Shown here in pieces: positions 22,881 to 32,500 of a DNA stretch of 64,000 bases (position 1 is the stretch's first letter; each line of letters starts with the position of its first letter). The notes under the pieces are model-generated. The model saw only the letters and a program-made list of their open reading frames with translations. It made no database searches and was not told the origin of the DNA. Made by a program: the position numbers and the translations under genes. The DNA is from Paulinella micropora (Eukaryota > Cercozoa > Imbricatea > Euglyphida), in NCBI GenBank assembly GCA_009731375.1, contig BJOX01000139.1, positions 751,585-815,584 on the forward strand, read 5' to 3'.

Positions 22881-23167
22881 TTGAGTGCTTACTGTCTTGT
22901 TGTTCCTTGAGCAGACCAGTGACTGATGCGCTTGCTTGCCTCTTTGCCCCGCCGACGCCGGTGACTCACCTAAACGGAGACAGGTAGCGAACTATGCGTG
23001 CCAAACTGAGCCAAAGGGTCGCAGTGCAAGAGCTTCCCTTTTTATGTGTCAATTAATGGAATGACACCAACCCTTTCGTTGACAGTAGCCTTCCAGTCGG
23101 CGATGGTCTTGTCCTTCAGCCCTTCAACTTGCAGTACCAAAGTCAAGCGCTGCCAAGGCCCATAACT

Positions 23168-23349
23168 CACTAGACGAGAGGGTTCGCATTTTACTTTACT
23201 TAGAGATTTGAATAATTTCTGACACGTCACTAAGTGCCACACCCCCTTTGAATTCACCGTTACACATAGAGTGATATAGATAAAATAGGTAATTGCCCTT
23301 GGGGTGGGCCGGTATGACTAAATACTATTATTAGTAAAATTGTTCATTG
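23168..23349 (-). repeat. 5' LTR of nested element (182 bp)
   Basis: Direct copy of 20190-20371. The same 182-nt length and a matching 5-bp flank identify it as the partner LTR. Confidence 0.8.
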
Positions 23350-23590
23350 ATCTATTCATTTCACCGGAATGATTGGTGTCCCGGACATTCTAGTTTCCTT
23401 TTCCTTGCGTCAAACAAAAGCCTTAAGCTCTTTCAGTTGCTCTGACTCCGATTCTTTCTGCCGAGCTTGCTTACTGTCTTTCGGTTTTTGTATCACCGGG
23501 AATGCAGGAAATTTCTCACTGACAAGACAATATTCCGCACGATCTTTGCATTTGGGAAACGTTTCCTCAGTGGCAGTCACAGTGAATCAA
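23350..23590 (-). pseudogene. Upstream piece of the split copia pol
   Basis: The minus strand reads through EETFPKCKDRAEYC...KDSKQARQKESESEQ and, after a stop, to GTPIIPVK then TGA-ID at the insertion border. Across the nested element the frame continues TVKQ...DKFHKARI, giving the usual copia RT opening (P-V-K-W-I-x-x-V-K ... K-x-KAR-x-x-x-RG). The TGA stands where Trp is expected. Confidence 0.55.
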
Positions 23591-23599
23591 AATCAGACC

Positions 23600-24690
23600 T
23601 GACCTGTCCTCAGGATGTGTATTGGTAGATTCATCCTTTTAGGACGTGCCGGGCAGTGTTATTCTGTCTGTGCGGCCGCCTTTTCAATATTATTATATAA
23701 AGCTTGATGTACGATGCGATCGTGACTGAGCTTGACTGAACCGGTCCGTGGACGGCTCAGACTTGCCACCGTGCCTCGGGAGTATGTGCAAGAAGAGTAC
23801 TTAGATGTATGTTCTAACACTTTATAGACTTCCTAAGCACGTCAGTAGTACCATTAATGCCACCGTTGGGAATCATTAACTTCAAATCTATCTTTGGCGG
23901 TTGTTGGGAAGCTCCACCGACCGCACCCATCGGCCGCAAGTTTTTAGGAAAGATTCGCAGAATTCTTAATAGCAAAAATTTACTTGCCACTTCCTACCAA
24001 ACGGTTGATCTCTGCCCCATCTTGGACCTAGCGACACATCAACTCGCTCATCATCTGGATCCCCCCTTTCCCTTACCAACCCGTCTGGTCCCCCGGTTTT
24101 CTCTTTGCCTTTTTGTCTGGTTGCGGTTTTAGACGGCAACCAACCCTCTTTTGGGCCTTAACGCAAACTCACACATGAGGGATAAAAGCCATCCATGAGT
24201 CTTGGATCTCTCTCGAACGACTCTATTTAGCTCCCTGTTTGTCTGTGAACCTACCCTTGATGTACCTTTCAACACCGTGCCTCACAAGCTAACCAACGTT
24301 ACTGCCTTGGTCTGTTTGCTTTTGCGTGGGAGGGACATCCCCAAAGGGGGGCATGCAGCCTTCAACTTGGGGTAGTACCGACCCGTTTGTGTCTTGCGTC
24401 TTATTGTGGCTGGGTTTGCCATCGCTGGGTGTGGCTGATTGTGTTGCAAACGTCTGGCCTGCTCTGCCTCCCATGTATTGTCGTGTCTGTCCCTGGGCAA
24501 ATTTTTTGAATTTGCATCGTCCCATCTTGGAACCCAGAACACACGTTTGGACCTAAAACTGGCCAGGAACCAACCATACCTCTCTATTTTCTCTCTCCTT
24601 CTCGTCGCACACCTCTTCTCTCCACTTTTTCCTGCTTGCTCCTCCCTTTCCTTCAATGTTGCCTAGCCTTGGCCTTATTGCTCTCAAGAC
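23600..24690. other. No supported gene
   Basis: Normal-composition DNA with short ORFs on both strands and no recognisable family. It may contain old element remains. Confidence 0.5.
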
Positions 24691-24692
24691 GT

Positions 24693-24934
24693 TAAAATTT
24701 GAATTTGCTCTGCCATACCCCTACCCTTGCGATGGACGCCCAGATTTCCTTGGAGGTCCAGGAACCAAATTCCGTCTGTCTGTTTGTCAACCTATCTGCT
24801 TGTATCATTCCGTCAGACTCTGTCTGGTTGTCAATCTATGATTCTTCTTGGACGGAAAATTTGAACTCCAACTGCCTTATTTTCCCTCTACGTCTCCAAT
24901 GGACGCCCAGACCTCCCTAAGGTCCAGGAACCAT
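24693..24934. repeat. Imperfect ~80-bp duplication, 160 bp apart
   Basis: AAAATTTGAA...ATGGACGCCCAGA...AGGTCCAGGAACCA occurs at 24695-24770 and again at 24858-24934. Confidence 0.75.
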
Positions 24935-25044
24935 TTTGTTCAACTGTCTGCTAGTCTATTTGTCTGTTTGTCTGTCCGTCTGCTTGCCTACCTGTCTGTT
25001 TATCCTTCTACCTATATGTCTGTCTATCTATCTTTCTCTGTTCC

Positions 25045-25049
25045 TTTCG

Positions 25050-25091
<42 letters not shown>

Positions 25092-25195
25092 GTTCCTCTC
25101 TCTGTCTGGATCTATCATTCTCTCTCTCTCTCTCTTTTTCTCTCTCTCTTTTTCTCTTTCTCTCTCTGTCTTTCTTTCTCTCTTTCTCTCTCGCT

Positions 25196-25243
<48 letters not shown>

Positions 25244-25452
25244 CTCTCTCTCTCTCTGTTTCTCTTTCTCTCTCTGTTTCTTTCTCTCTCTCTCTCTTTC
25301 CTCTTTCTGTCTCTGTCTCTCTCTGTCTCTGTCTCTCTCTTTCTGTCTCTCGGTCTTTCCCTATCTCTCTCTCTCTCTGTTTCTCTCTCTTGCCCTTTGT
25401 CTGTCTCTCTCTCTCTCTCTTTCTTTCTCTCTCTCTCTCTATTTCTTTCTCC

Positions 25453-25483
<31 letters not shown>

Positions 25484-25535
25484 CCTCTCGATCTCTCTCT
25501 TTCTATCTATCTGTCTATCCATCTACCTTTCGTTG

Positions 25536-25573
<38 letters not shown>

Positions 25574-25680
25574 ATTCTCTCTTTTTCTCTCTCACTCTCA
25601 CTCTCTCTCTCTCTCTTTCTCTTTCTCTCTCTCTCACTCTCTCTCTCTATCTCTCTCTCGCTCTTTCTCTTTCTCTTTAT

Positions 25681-25724
<44 letters not shown>

Positions 25725-25879
25725 CTCTTTCTTTGTCTCTATCTTTCTCTCTTCCTCTCTCTCTCTCTCTCTGTCTCTTCCTATCTCTCTCTCTCTCCCT
25801 CTCACACACATACTCTCTCTCTTTCTCTCTTTCACGTTCTCTCTTTCTCTCTCTCTCTCTTTCTCTCTCTTTCTCTGTC

Positions 25880-25912
<33 letters not shown>

Positions 25913-25960
25913 TTTTCTCTCTCTCCCTCTCTCTCTCTTTCTCTCTCTTTCTCTCCACCC
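25045..25960. repeat. ~0.9-kb polypyrimidine (TC)n/(TTTC)n tract
   Basis: CT dinucleotides broken by TTTC, TGTC and occasional CTAT units, one strand almost wholly pyrimidine. Long Ser/Leu/Phe frames here are artefacts. Confidence 0.95.
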
Positions 25961-26130
25961 TTGCCCTGTGCTTGCACTCCCGTTTTTGCCTTGTCTGTCT
26001 GTCTATCTGTTTGTCTGTCCCCTTGTTATGTCATTGATACCAACAATCTTACCAATACAGCTACCATCAATAACGCTCTTTGAAGCTACAATAAGGAAAA
26101 CATAATAGTAGCCCTAATAATAACAAAAAT

Positions 26131-26131
<1 letters not shown>

Positions 26132-26215
<84 letters not shown>
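26132..26215 (+). repeat. (TAA)n array
   Basis: About 28 TAA units, then the dispersed repeat also found at 17979 (26216-26260). A 10-N gap follows at 26261-26270. Confidence 0.95.
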
Positions 26216-26270
26216 GTGCTTCTCTGTCAATGGCTGATGCATTTCTGCACATGCGCCTCCNNNNNNNNNN

Positions 26271-26753
26271 TACTACCCGCAGTGTCGGGTACCTTGCAGG
26301 AAATCAACTACAAATGATTGATCTTCCCCGTGAGAGCTCCACGAGACTGGGTAGGTCCCGCATGGAGGTACTCACAGGGGTAGCAGACATTTCATGCGGT
26401 CTGCCAGCGCATGAGGACGTTTTGTGGTAAGTATCTGGGACGCCTCGAAACCCGTCACCACCCCTAGATCGCGGAATGTAAATACCCCTTTGATCCCACG
26501 TGGTGTATGTCTTATAAAAAACAACATAACGACATGGCCTCGGAACCAACACAACAACATAGCCTCGGAACCCACATCGACATAGCCTCGGAACCCACAC
26601 AACAACAGAGCCTCGGAACCAACACAACTACATAGCCTCGGAACCAACACAACAACATAGCCTCGGAGCCAACACAACGATATAGCCTCGAAACCAGTGG
26701 GAAGAGGCCCAATCACCTCCTCTTCCCGTGGGGTGCCATACTGTGCACCCCTC

Positions 26754-26815
<62 letters not shown>

Positions 26816-26832
26816 GTATTAATAATAATAAT
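26271..26832 (+). mobile_element. Candidate LINE 3' end with (TAA)n tail
   Basis: After the gap, a 60-codon frame ends RLGRSRMEVLTGVADISCGLP...HEDVLW and stop, resembling the LTGH...hL region at the end of some LINE ORF2 proteins. A 3' untranslated region with a minisatellite follows, then CCATACTGTGCACCCCTCCAT joined to a TAA array (26757-26832). TAA-type tails are known for several LINE clades. The 5' part is absent. Confidence 0.35.
26524..26700. repeat. ~25-bp minisatellite, about 7 copies
   Basis: Unit AGCCTCGGAACCAACACAAC plus a short variable end, repeated with small changes. Confidence 0.9.
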
Positions 26833-27073
26833 GGGACCGATACAGTGACAAGATCATGATTTTTAATCCCTTTCTACTGCTGCATCAAACCTTACAAGCT
26901 CTCTGTATCTGTACTTTTGCTCACAATTCAATGTACAAGTCTTGGGGACATTATACATATGAAAAGAAAAATTACAGTTACATTGCATCCCTTCGTGTTG
27001 CTGCTACAAAAGACACCCCCTCTAACCTCCTTTTTTTTCTTGTTGCTAGCACTTCGAAGGATAGAGATGCTAG

Positions 27074-27208
27074 CCAGAGCCTGTAATGATCTACAAACAT
27101 CATCTGCCAGCAGATGTTTCTATTCTGCTGTTCTCTTCCACTGAGCACATACAACTGTGGGATGGCGATGACTTGGGTGAACTCCTACTCCTCACGTCCT
27201 TGGCGAAG
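27074..27208 (+). CDS. Candidate host exon beside a microsatellite intron
   Basis: 135 nt, 45 codons, phase 0 at both ends. It has an AG acceptor (GATGCTAG, with a strong T-rich tract and TTGCTAG 20 nt further upstream) and a GT donor (GCGAAG|GTGTTT). The product (VSILLFSSTEHIQLWDGDDL...) is protein-like and followed by a T/C-rich segment and a 0.7-kb ATGT array, the same pattern as the 12-15 kb gene. I do not recognise the family and no neighbouring exon is identified. Confidence 0.35.
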
Positions 27209-27366
27209 GTGTTTACATTACTCCGTTTGCTTCTTCTTTCTTTCCTTCTTTCTTAATTCTTCACTGTTTCTTGTTTCTTCTTTCTTCTTTCTGTCTTTTT
27301 CTTCTTTCTTCTTTGTTGTCTCTTTTTATTATTTTTTCTTTCGTCTCGCTTCTTTCTCTTTAATTA

Positions 27367-27759
27367 TATGTATGTATGTAAGTATGTATGGCATGCATGT
27401 ATGTATGTATGCATGTGTGTATGTATGTGTGTGTGTGTCTATGTATGTATGTCTGTATGTATGTGTATCTATGTATGTGTATGTATCTGTATGTATGTGT
27501 ATGTATGTATGCATGTATGTATGTATGTATGACTTGTATGTATGCATGCATGCATGTAGGCATGCATGTATGCATGTATGTATGTATGCATGTATGTATG
27601 TATGTATGTATGTATGCATGCATTTATGTATGTATGCATGTATGTATATTATCATATGTATGTATGTATGTATGTATGCATGCATGTATGCATGCATGTA
27701 TGCATGTATGTGTGTATGTATGTATGCATGTATGTATGTATGTATATATATATACATAC

Positions 27760-27793
<34 letters not shown>

Positions 27794-28083
27794 CTATGTA
27801 TGTATGTCTGTATGTATGTATGTGTATCTATATGTATGTGTATGTATGTATGTATGTATGTATTTATGTATGTATGTATATATGTATATGTATAACGTAT
27901 GTATGTATGTATGTATGTATGTATGTATGTGTATGTATGTATGTATGTAGGTAGGTATGCAGGTATGTATATATGTATGTATGTACTAGAATGTATTTTT
28001 TACAGTATGTATGTATGTATGTATGTATGCATGCATGTATGTATGTATGTATGCATGCATGCATGTATGTATGTATGTATGTA
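27367..28083. repeat. (ATGT)n array, ~0.7 kb
   Basis: ATGT with GCATG, TGTG and a TATATA block near 27745-27776, broken once by unique sequence near 27980-28003. Confidence 0.95.
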
Positions 28084-28099
28084 AATTCGACACTGAGGT

Positions 28100-28400
28100 C
28101 ATTATTACCCTATGATTATTAAATTATTCAATATTAATCAAGATTATGCAAAAAAATCAATATTAATCAGCCAATACAATTCCAGGCAATATTAATCAAC
28201 CGTCTTATGATATTAATCCGACCAATATTAATCAATATTAATCAATAATATAATATCACTTAATCAATATGAACTTGAGTTCAACGCAAGTTGAATCAAT
28301 AGTATTAATATTAATCAATATTAATCAACTTGAGTTCAACGCAAGTTAAATCAATAGTATTAATATTAATCAAAATTAATCAACATAACTTGATCAAGTT
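28100..28400. repeat. AT-rich ATTAATCA repeats
   Basis: Many copies of AATATTAATCAA, plus a ~54-bp unit starting ACTTGAGTTCAACGCAAGTT present twice (about 28273 and 28328). The unit contains an imperfect inverted repeat, ACTTG...CAAGT. Confidence 0.85.
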
Positions 28401-28525
28401 ATGACGGTGCCACTTGCAGTTGATAATGTTAATAAAACGGAACTTATCACTGATGACAATGAAGTAACAGAACTCAAAATATTATTATAATAGATGTAAC
28501 AAGTTGACTCGAAGCAACTTTAAAT

Positions 28526-28758
28526 TGTAATGCCCCCAACGATAGCTCGTAAAAAATCGGTAATACAACCAAACACAGTCCTCAAGAATGAGAATGATGT
28601 CTCGTTGTATTAGCTCAGTGAAGCCAGGAAAACTGCAACAGACTAGGAATAAAATGGCATCAGGTCCAATCCGGACAAATAATACTGAAAAACAAGCTGG
28701 TGCACCTGTCACCAGGAAAAGGTATTTTTTACCTGCTATCCGGGGGGTGATGCCTACA
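28526..28758 (-). repeat. 3' LTR of Ty3 copy 1
   Basis: 233 bp; in element orientation it starts TGTAGGCATCACC and ends GGGGGCATTACA. It contains TAATATAAC-type AT motifs that could serve a promoter. A short difference (GCCAGGAAAACTG versus GCCAAAAAGGAAAACGG) separates it from the 5' LTR. Confidence 0.92.
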
Positions 28759-28760
28759 GT

Positions 28761-28770
28761 ACCCCCTCCC
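28761..28770 (-). other. Polypurine tract, Ty3 copy 1
   Basis: GGGAGGGGGT followed by AC, directly before the 3' LTR. The same tract is at 55588-55596 in copy 2. It would prime plus-strand DNA synthesis. Confidence 0.75.
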
Positions 28771-29100
28771 GATTTTATGACGGAAATAGCATTTTCGTCA
28801 TACACCTTCTGATTTCTTTCTGCAAATAGTATGCGCTATGGAGTCATGCCACACAGCGCATCGACCCACGGATAGACGCTAAAAGACGATAAATATATCC
28901 TCATACGGCACGTCAAAGCGGATTCTCTAGCCTTTCTTGTAAATTTTGAACTCCTTCCCCTCAATTTTTTTTCTTTTTTTTTTCGGCAGTATGTCAAGAA
29001 CAAACGTACTATTAATAAAAAAATACAAGCAACGTGGTGCTGTAGTACGATTCCCCCTTTGATCTCCTTCTTCTTCTTATCATTATCATTATTATTATTA

Positions 29101-29388
29101 TTATTCACAGGGAGATCGTAAGTACATTGTCTTTTTTAATGACATACCCTTGTATAAGGCGGATATCCTATGATATAGTATTAGGGGGCCAGTCCTAATA
29201 GCTATATCCGAAGTCGAGGTGTATGTACCCGACCCTGCGATATACCGACACAAGTAGAGATTGACCGTGCTCAGGTACGACAGTATATAATCTATCGTAA
29301 AAAATAATTTAATGAAAGTTTCAGAGAACATTTCATTTTCGAGAACATCATCCCAGGACTTGGAAAGGGTCATACCCGGGAACACCAT
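29101..29388 (-). CDS. Small ORF between pol and 3' LTR (Ty3 copy 1)
   Basis: A 95-codon frame in the position where some Ty3/gypsy elements carry an extra gene. Both copies keep it open; copy 2 (54032-54316) differs by an in-frame 3-nt deletion. I see no signal peptide, clear membrane segment or known domain. Because the copies are recent, shared openness is weak evidence; it may be plain 3' untranslated sequence. Confidence 0.25.
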   Translation of the reverse strand: MVFPGMTLSKSWDDVLENEMFSETFIKLFFTIDYILSYLSTVNLYLCRYIAGSGTYTSTSDIAIRTGPLILYHRISALYKGMSLKKTMYLRSPCE

Positions 29389-29595
29389 CGCTCAATACAC
29401 TAGCGATCCCCGTATACGGTGTAGTATCATCGTCGATCGACCTTTCGCACTCGTATGTTGCGATCGAATGCCAAGTTATATCACTGAGTCTTTTTAATAT
29501 TCATATTGATAACTGATGATGCATGATCAAATCATGATACGCCGTGGGCAATCAATCAGTTTATTTGAGACGCATAAAGAAAAATAGTTTCTTTG

Positions 29596-32500
29596 TCACT
29601 GCCTTCGTCGTCTGGCGCGGATTTCTTTGCCTGGTGGAGGACCACCAACAAAAGTCAGATCGAACTTTGACTGTTCGAGAATGTCCCAGATCTTATTAGG
29701 GATTCCGCCCAACGATAATTCAAAAGGGACATCAAGCACTCCTCTTGGCAGTGTCTGAATGGTCCACGCAGTGTAATCCTTGTCTCTGGGAGTAATTGTA
29801 TCATCCCATGTCTCGAGACTTTTTGCGTCTTTATATACTGGCAGATAATGTCTTGCCTTTGGATCCTCAACCGGGTCCATACTTCTCCAGAACTGGAGTA
29901 TCGGTTGTACTATCTTTGCGGCTGATGATATTTTGAGTGTCCGTGTGACACGCATCTGTCGTGGGACCGCCACGACCCGCATCAAGTATAAGTCTGAGAG
30001 AGTGTCATCAGCGACATGTTGTTCCGCTGGTCTCATCAGATAGAAAACATTTTTCACCCATGCGATGGTTGCTATCGCATCGCCTTCCTTCCATCGCTCA
30101 TGGACAATCTCAACGTTGCCCGCGTTTGGGTCAGTGTCCGTCCCCTCCTCCTCCTGGTGGACGTCCTTTGATCTCATCGACCTCATCGCCTTCCTCGGTT
30201 GGTCGTTGATAAGATCATTCCGCGCTCTCCTTAGCTGCGCCTCTGTGATCTTCTCCTTCTTTCCGCTATGCTCTCGCGGAGACTTGGACTGAGTCCCCAC
30301 CGCGCTTATGCGGTCAGTCTTCTCCTTGCTGTCCACCTCACTCTCCTCCTTCTCAGCTATCGGTGCCCGATAAGCATCGTCTTGGTCTATGCCAGCCTCC
30401 TTGTGGATGGGCGGCACCTCTTTGAAATCATCCTTCATCCGTTTTAACGCCTCCTCAACGGATTCATCTTCCAGTAAGAAGGGATCATACTTAATCAGCC
30501 TTCTTACATTCACAATTTGCACCTTCCCTCTACCCCTGATCTTGTAATTCAGAGGTCCCGTCTGTTCCATAATCTGATAAGGTCCTTTCCAGTGAGTGAA
30601 CAGCTTAGAGCTGACTCCCTTCGGGACTTGAGGATGGTACAATAGTACAATATCCCCGACCTGGAACTTGATCTGATCCAAGTGCGCTTGTCGCACCCCT
30701 TCAGCATCAGTCTTTCGGCGCTCCGCCTCTCTATGCGCCCTGACTATTTGTTCCGCCTCCATCTTCACTCTAAGTCTCATCCCAAACAACTCATCCGCAT
30801 CCGCCCAAGTGTCTTTTGGGTGAAGGAGCGAAGTCGGGATATCAGGCTCACGCCCATATACTAACTGATATGGCGAGATTGAGCTCTTCGAGCCTCCTAA
30901 CGCCGTAGAGGGTAGACAGTTCATTGCAAACGCAAATGATGGTGCTGCCTCGACCCATGCTCTTTGATTCTCCTTCTTCGTGCAATACATCTTTAGCGAG
31001 GCTTTGAGGGGTCTGTGTACCCGCTCGATTTTCCCATTTGCTCGCGGGTTATAGGCAGTAACATATTGCCATTTCATCCCGTAATACTTAGATAGTTTGT
31101 CGATGACCTCGTTATTAAAGTCCGAGCCTCGATCAGAACATATCTTTCTTGGTACTCCGATCTGTGAGATGATCCTATCGATCAGCGCCTCGGCCGTCGT
31201 CTTGCCGGTAACGTCTTTGACAGGGATGATCCACACATAGTTGATGGCTCTGTCAATAGCAGTGAGGAGGTATTTGTAACCTTCCTTCGATTCTGGGAAA
31301 GGTCCCACATGATCGATGTGTATAAACTCAAACATCCCCGCATGAAGAGGAAATTCGCCGATCAGGCCGAAATTTGCCTCCAGCGGTGTTTTTTTTATCT
31401 TGCACGGGATGCATGCATCCACCGCCTGATCTATCTCCTCCTTCATCTTCTTCCACCAGAATCGCCTCGCTACGAACATATGAGTTCGTTGTCGACCCGG
31501 ATGCGCCAAAAGTGGGCAATTGTGGGCTGCGACAAATATAAATCGTCTCAGACTCTCCGGTACCCAAAGGGTCCATTTGTCCGGCTGTGACGCATAGCGA
31601 CCGTGAAGGCCCTTGTACCACAGTAGACCATCTCTCCATCCCATCTCCTTCATCTGATCTTTGATCGCTTTCGTCATCCGTAGCTCATCCGGGTTCTGAT
31701 ATAACTGTATCAGTTCTTTAAACTCCGGATCTTGAGCCTGTTGTTGCCTCCATGCGGTAGGCGAGGCTATATGGATAGTACCATCTTCTAGCCGTACCCC
31801 GATTCTTTCCGGGTCATCGTCTAGGTCACTTCTCCGCTCTTGAGGAGGCTCCGCATAAACTTCCTGCGTCTCCTCTTCCTCTCTTATGTTCGCCTTCGCA
31901 TTCTCATATACCTCATAGGACCACTCAGCGTCCTCCTGGGTATGTAGCTCACAACATATCCCGTGATCCGGGCCTTGTGGACTGTACCGTAGACCTGTGC
32001 GGTCATATCGGACTCCACTCGCCATCTCCATCGCCTCAATGTGGCTGACCTCATACACCTTGTCAGTGGACAAGTCTTCCATCTCCACCGTGGACACCAA
32101 CGCCGATACTTCTGAGTTAAACTCTAGCCTAGAGAGGCTATCAGCGACCACATTTCGCTTTCCCGGTAGATGGACCATTGTAAAATCGAAACAAGACAAG
32201 AACGCTTGCCACCGCGCCAGCCGTCCCGTCTGTTCATGATTCATCAACCATAACAGGTTATGATGATCAGTTCTGACAGTAAATTGAGGTCCTCCCCACA
32301 AATACTCTCTGAGCCTCTTGAGGGCCCATACTACCGCCAACGCCTCTCTTTGCCTTGTGCAATAGTTTCTCTCCGCCGCACACAACTTCCTACTAATAAA
32401 CATGATTGGGCGTAATTTCTTCTCCTCATCCTCTTGTTGTAATACAGCCCCAATCGCAAACTTAGATGCGTCTGTATCGACTACGAATTGTTTCGTAAAG

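Larger units (their letters stand above)
20190..23349 (-). mobile_element. Non-autonomous gag-only LTR retrotransposon nested in copia pol
   Basis: Two 182-bp direct repeats (20190-20371, 23168-23349) bound a 2.8-kb interior that encodes only gag-like sequence on the minus strand. ATCTA lies immediately outside both ends (20185-20189, 23350-23354), a 5-bp target duplication. A purine tract AGGGGGAG precedes the 3' LTR (complement of 20372-20379). The LTR ends are CA...TG instead of the canonical TG...CA. With no pol inside, it must have been moved by enzymes of another element. Confidence 0.8.

Noticed and set aside
24848-26105. ORFs of about 400 codons rich in Leu/Ser
   Set aside because: They are pure shadows of the TC-rich tract.
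29101-29388. env-like third gene of the Ty3 element
   Set aside because: No signal peptide, furin-like site or membrane anchor is visible. It is kept only as a low-confidence small ORF.
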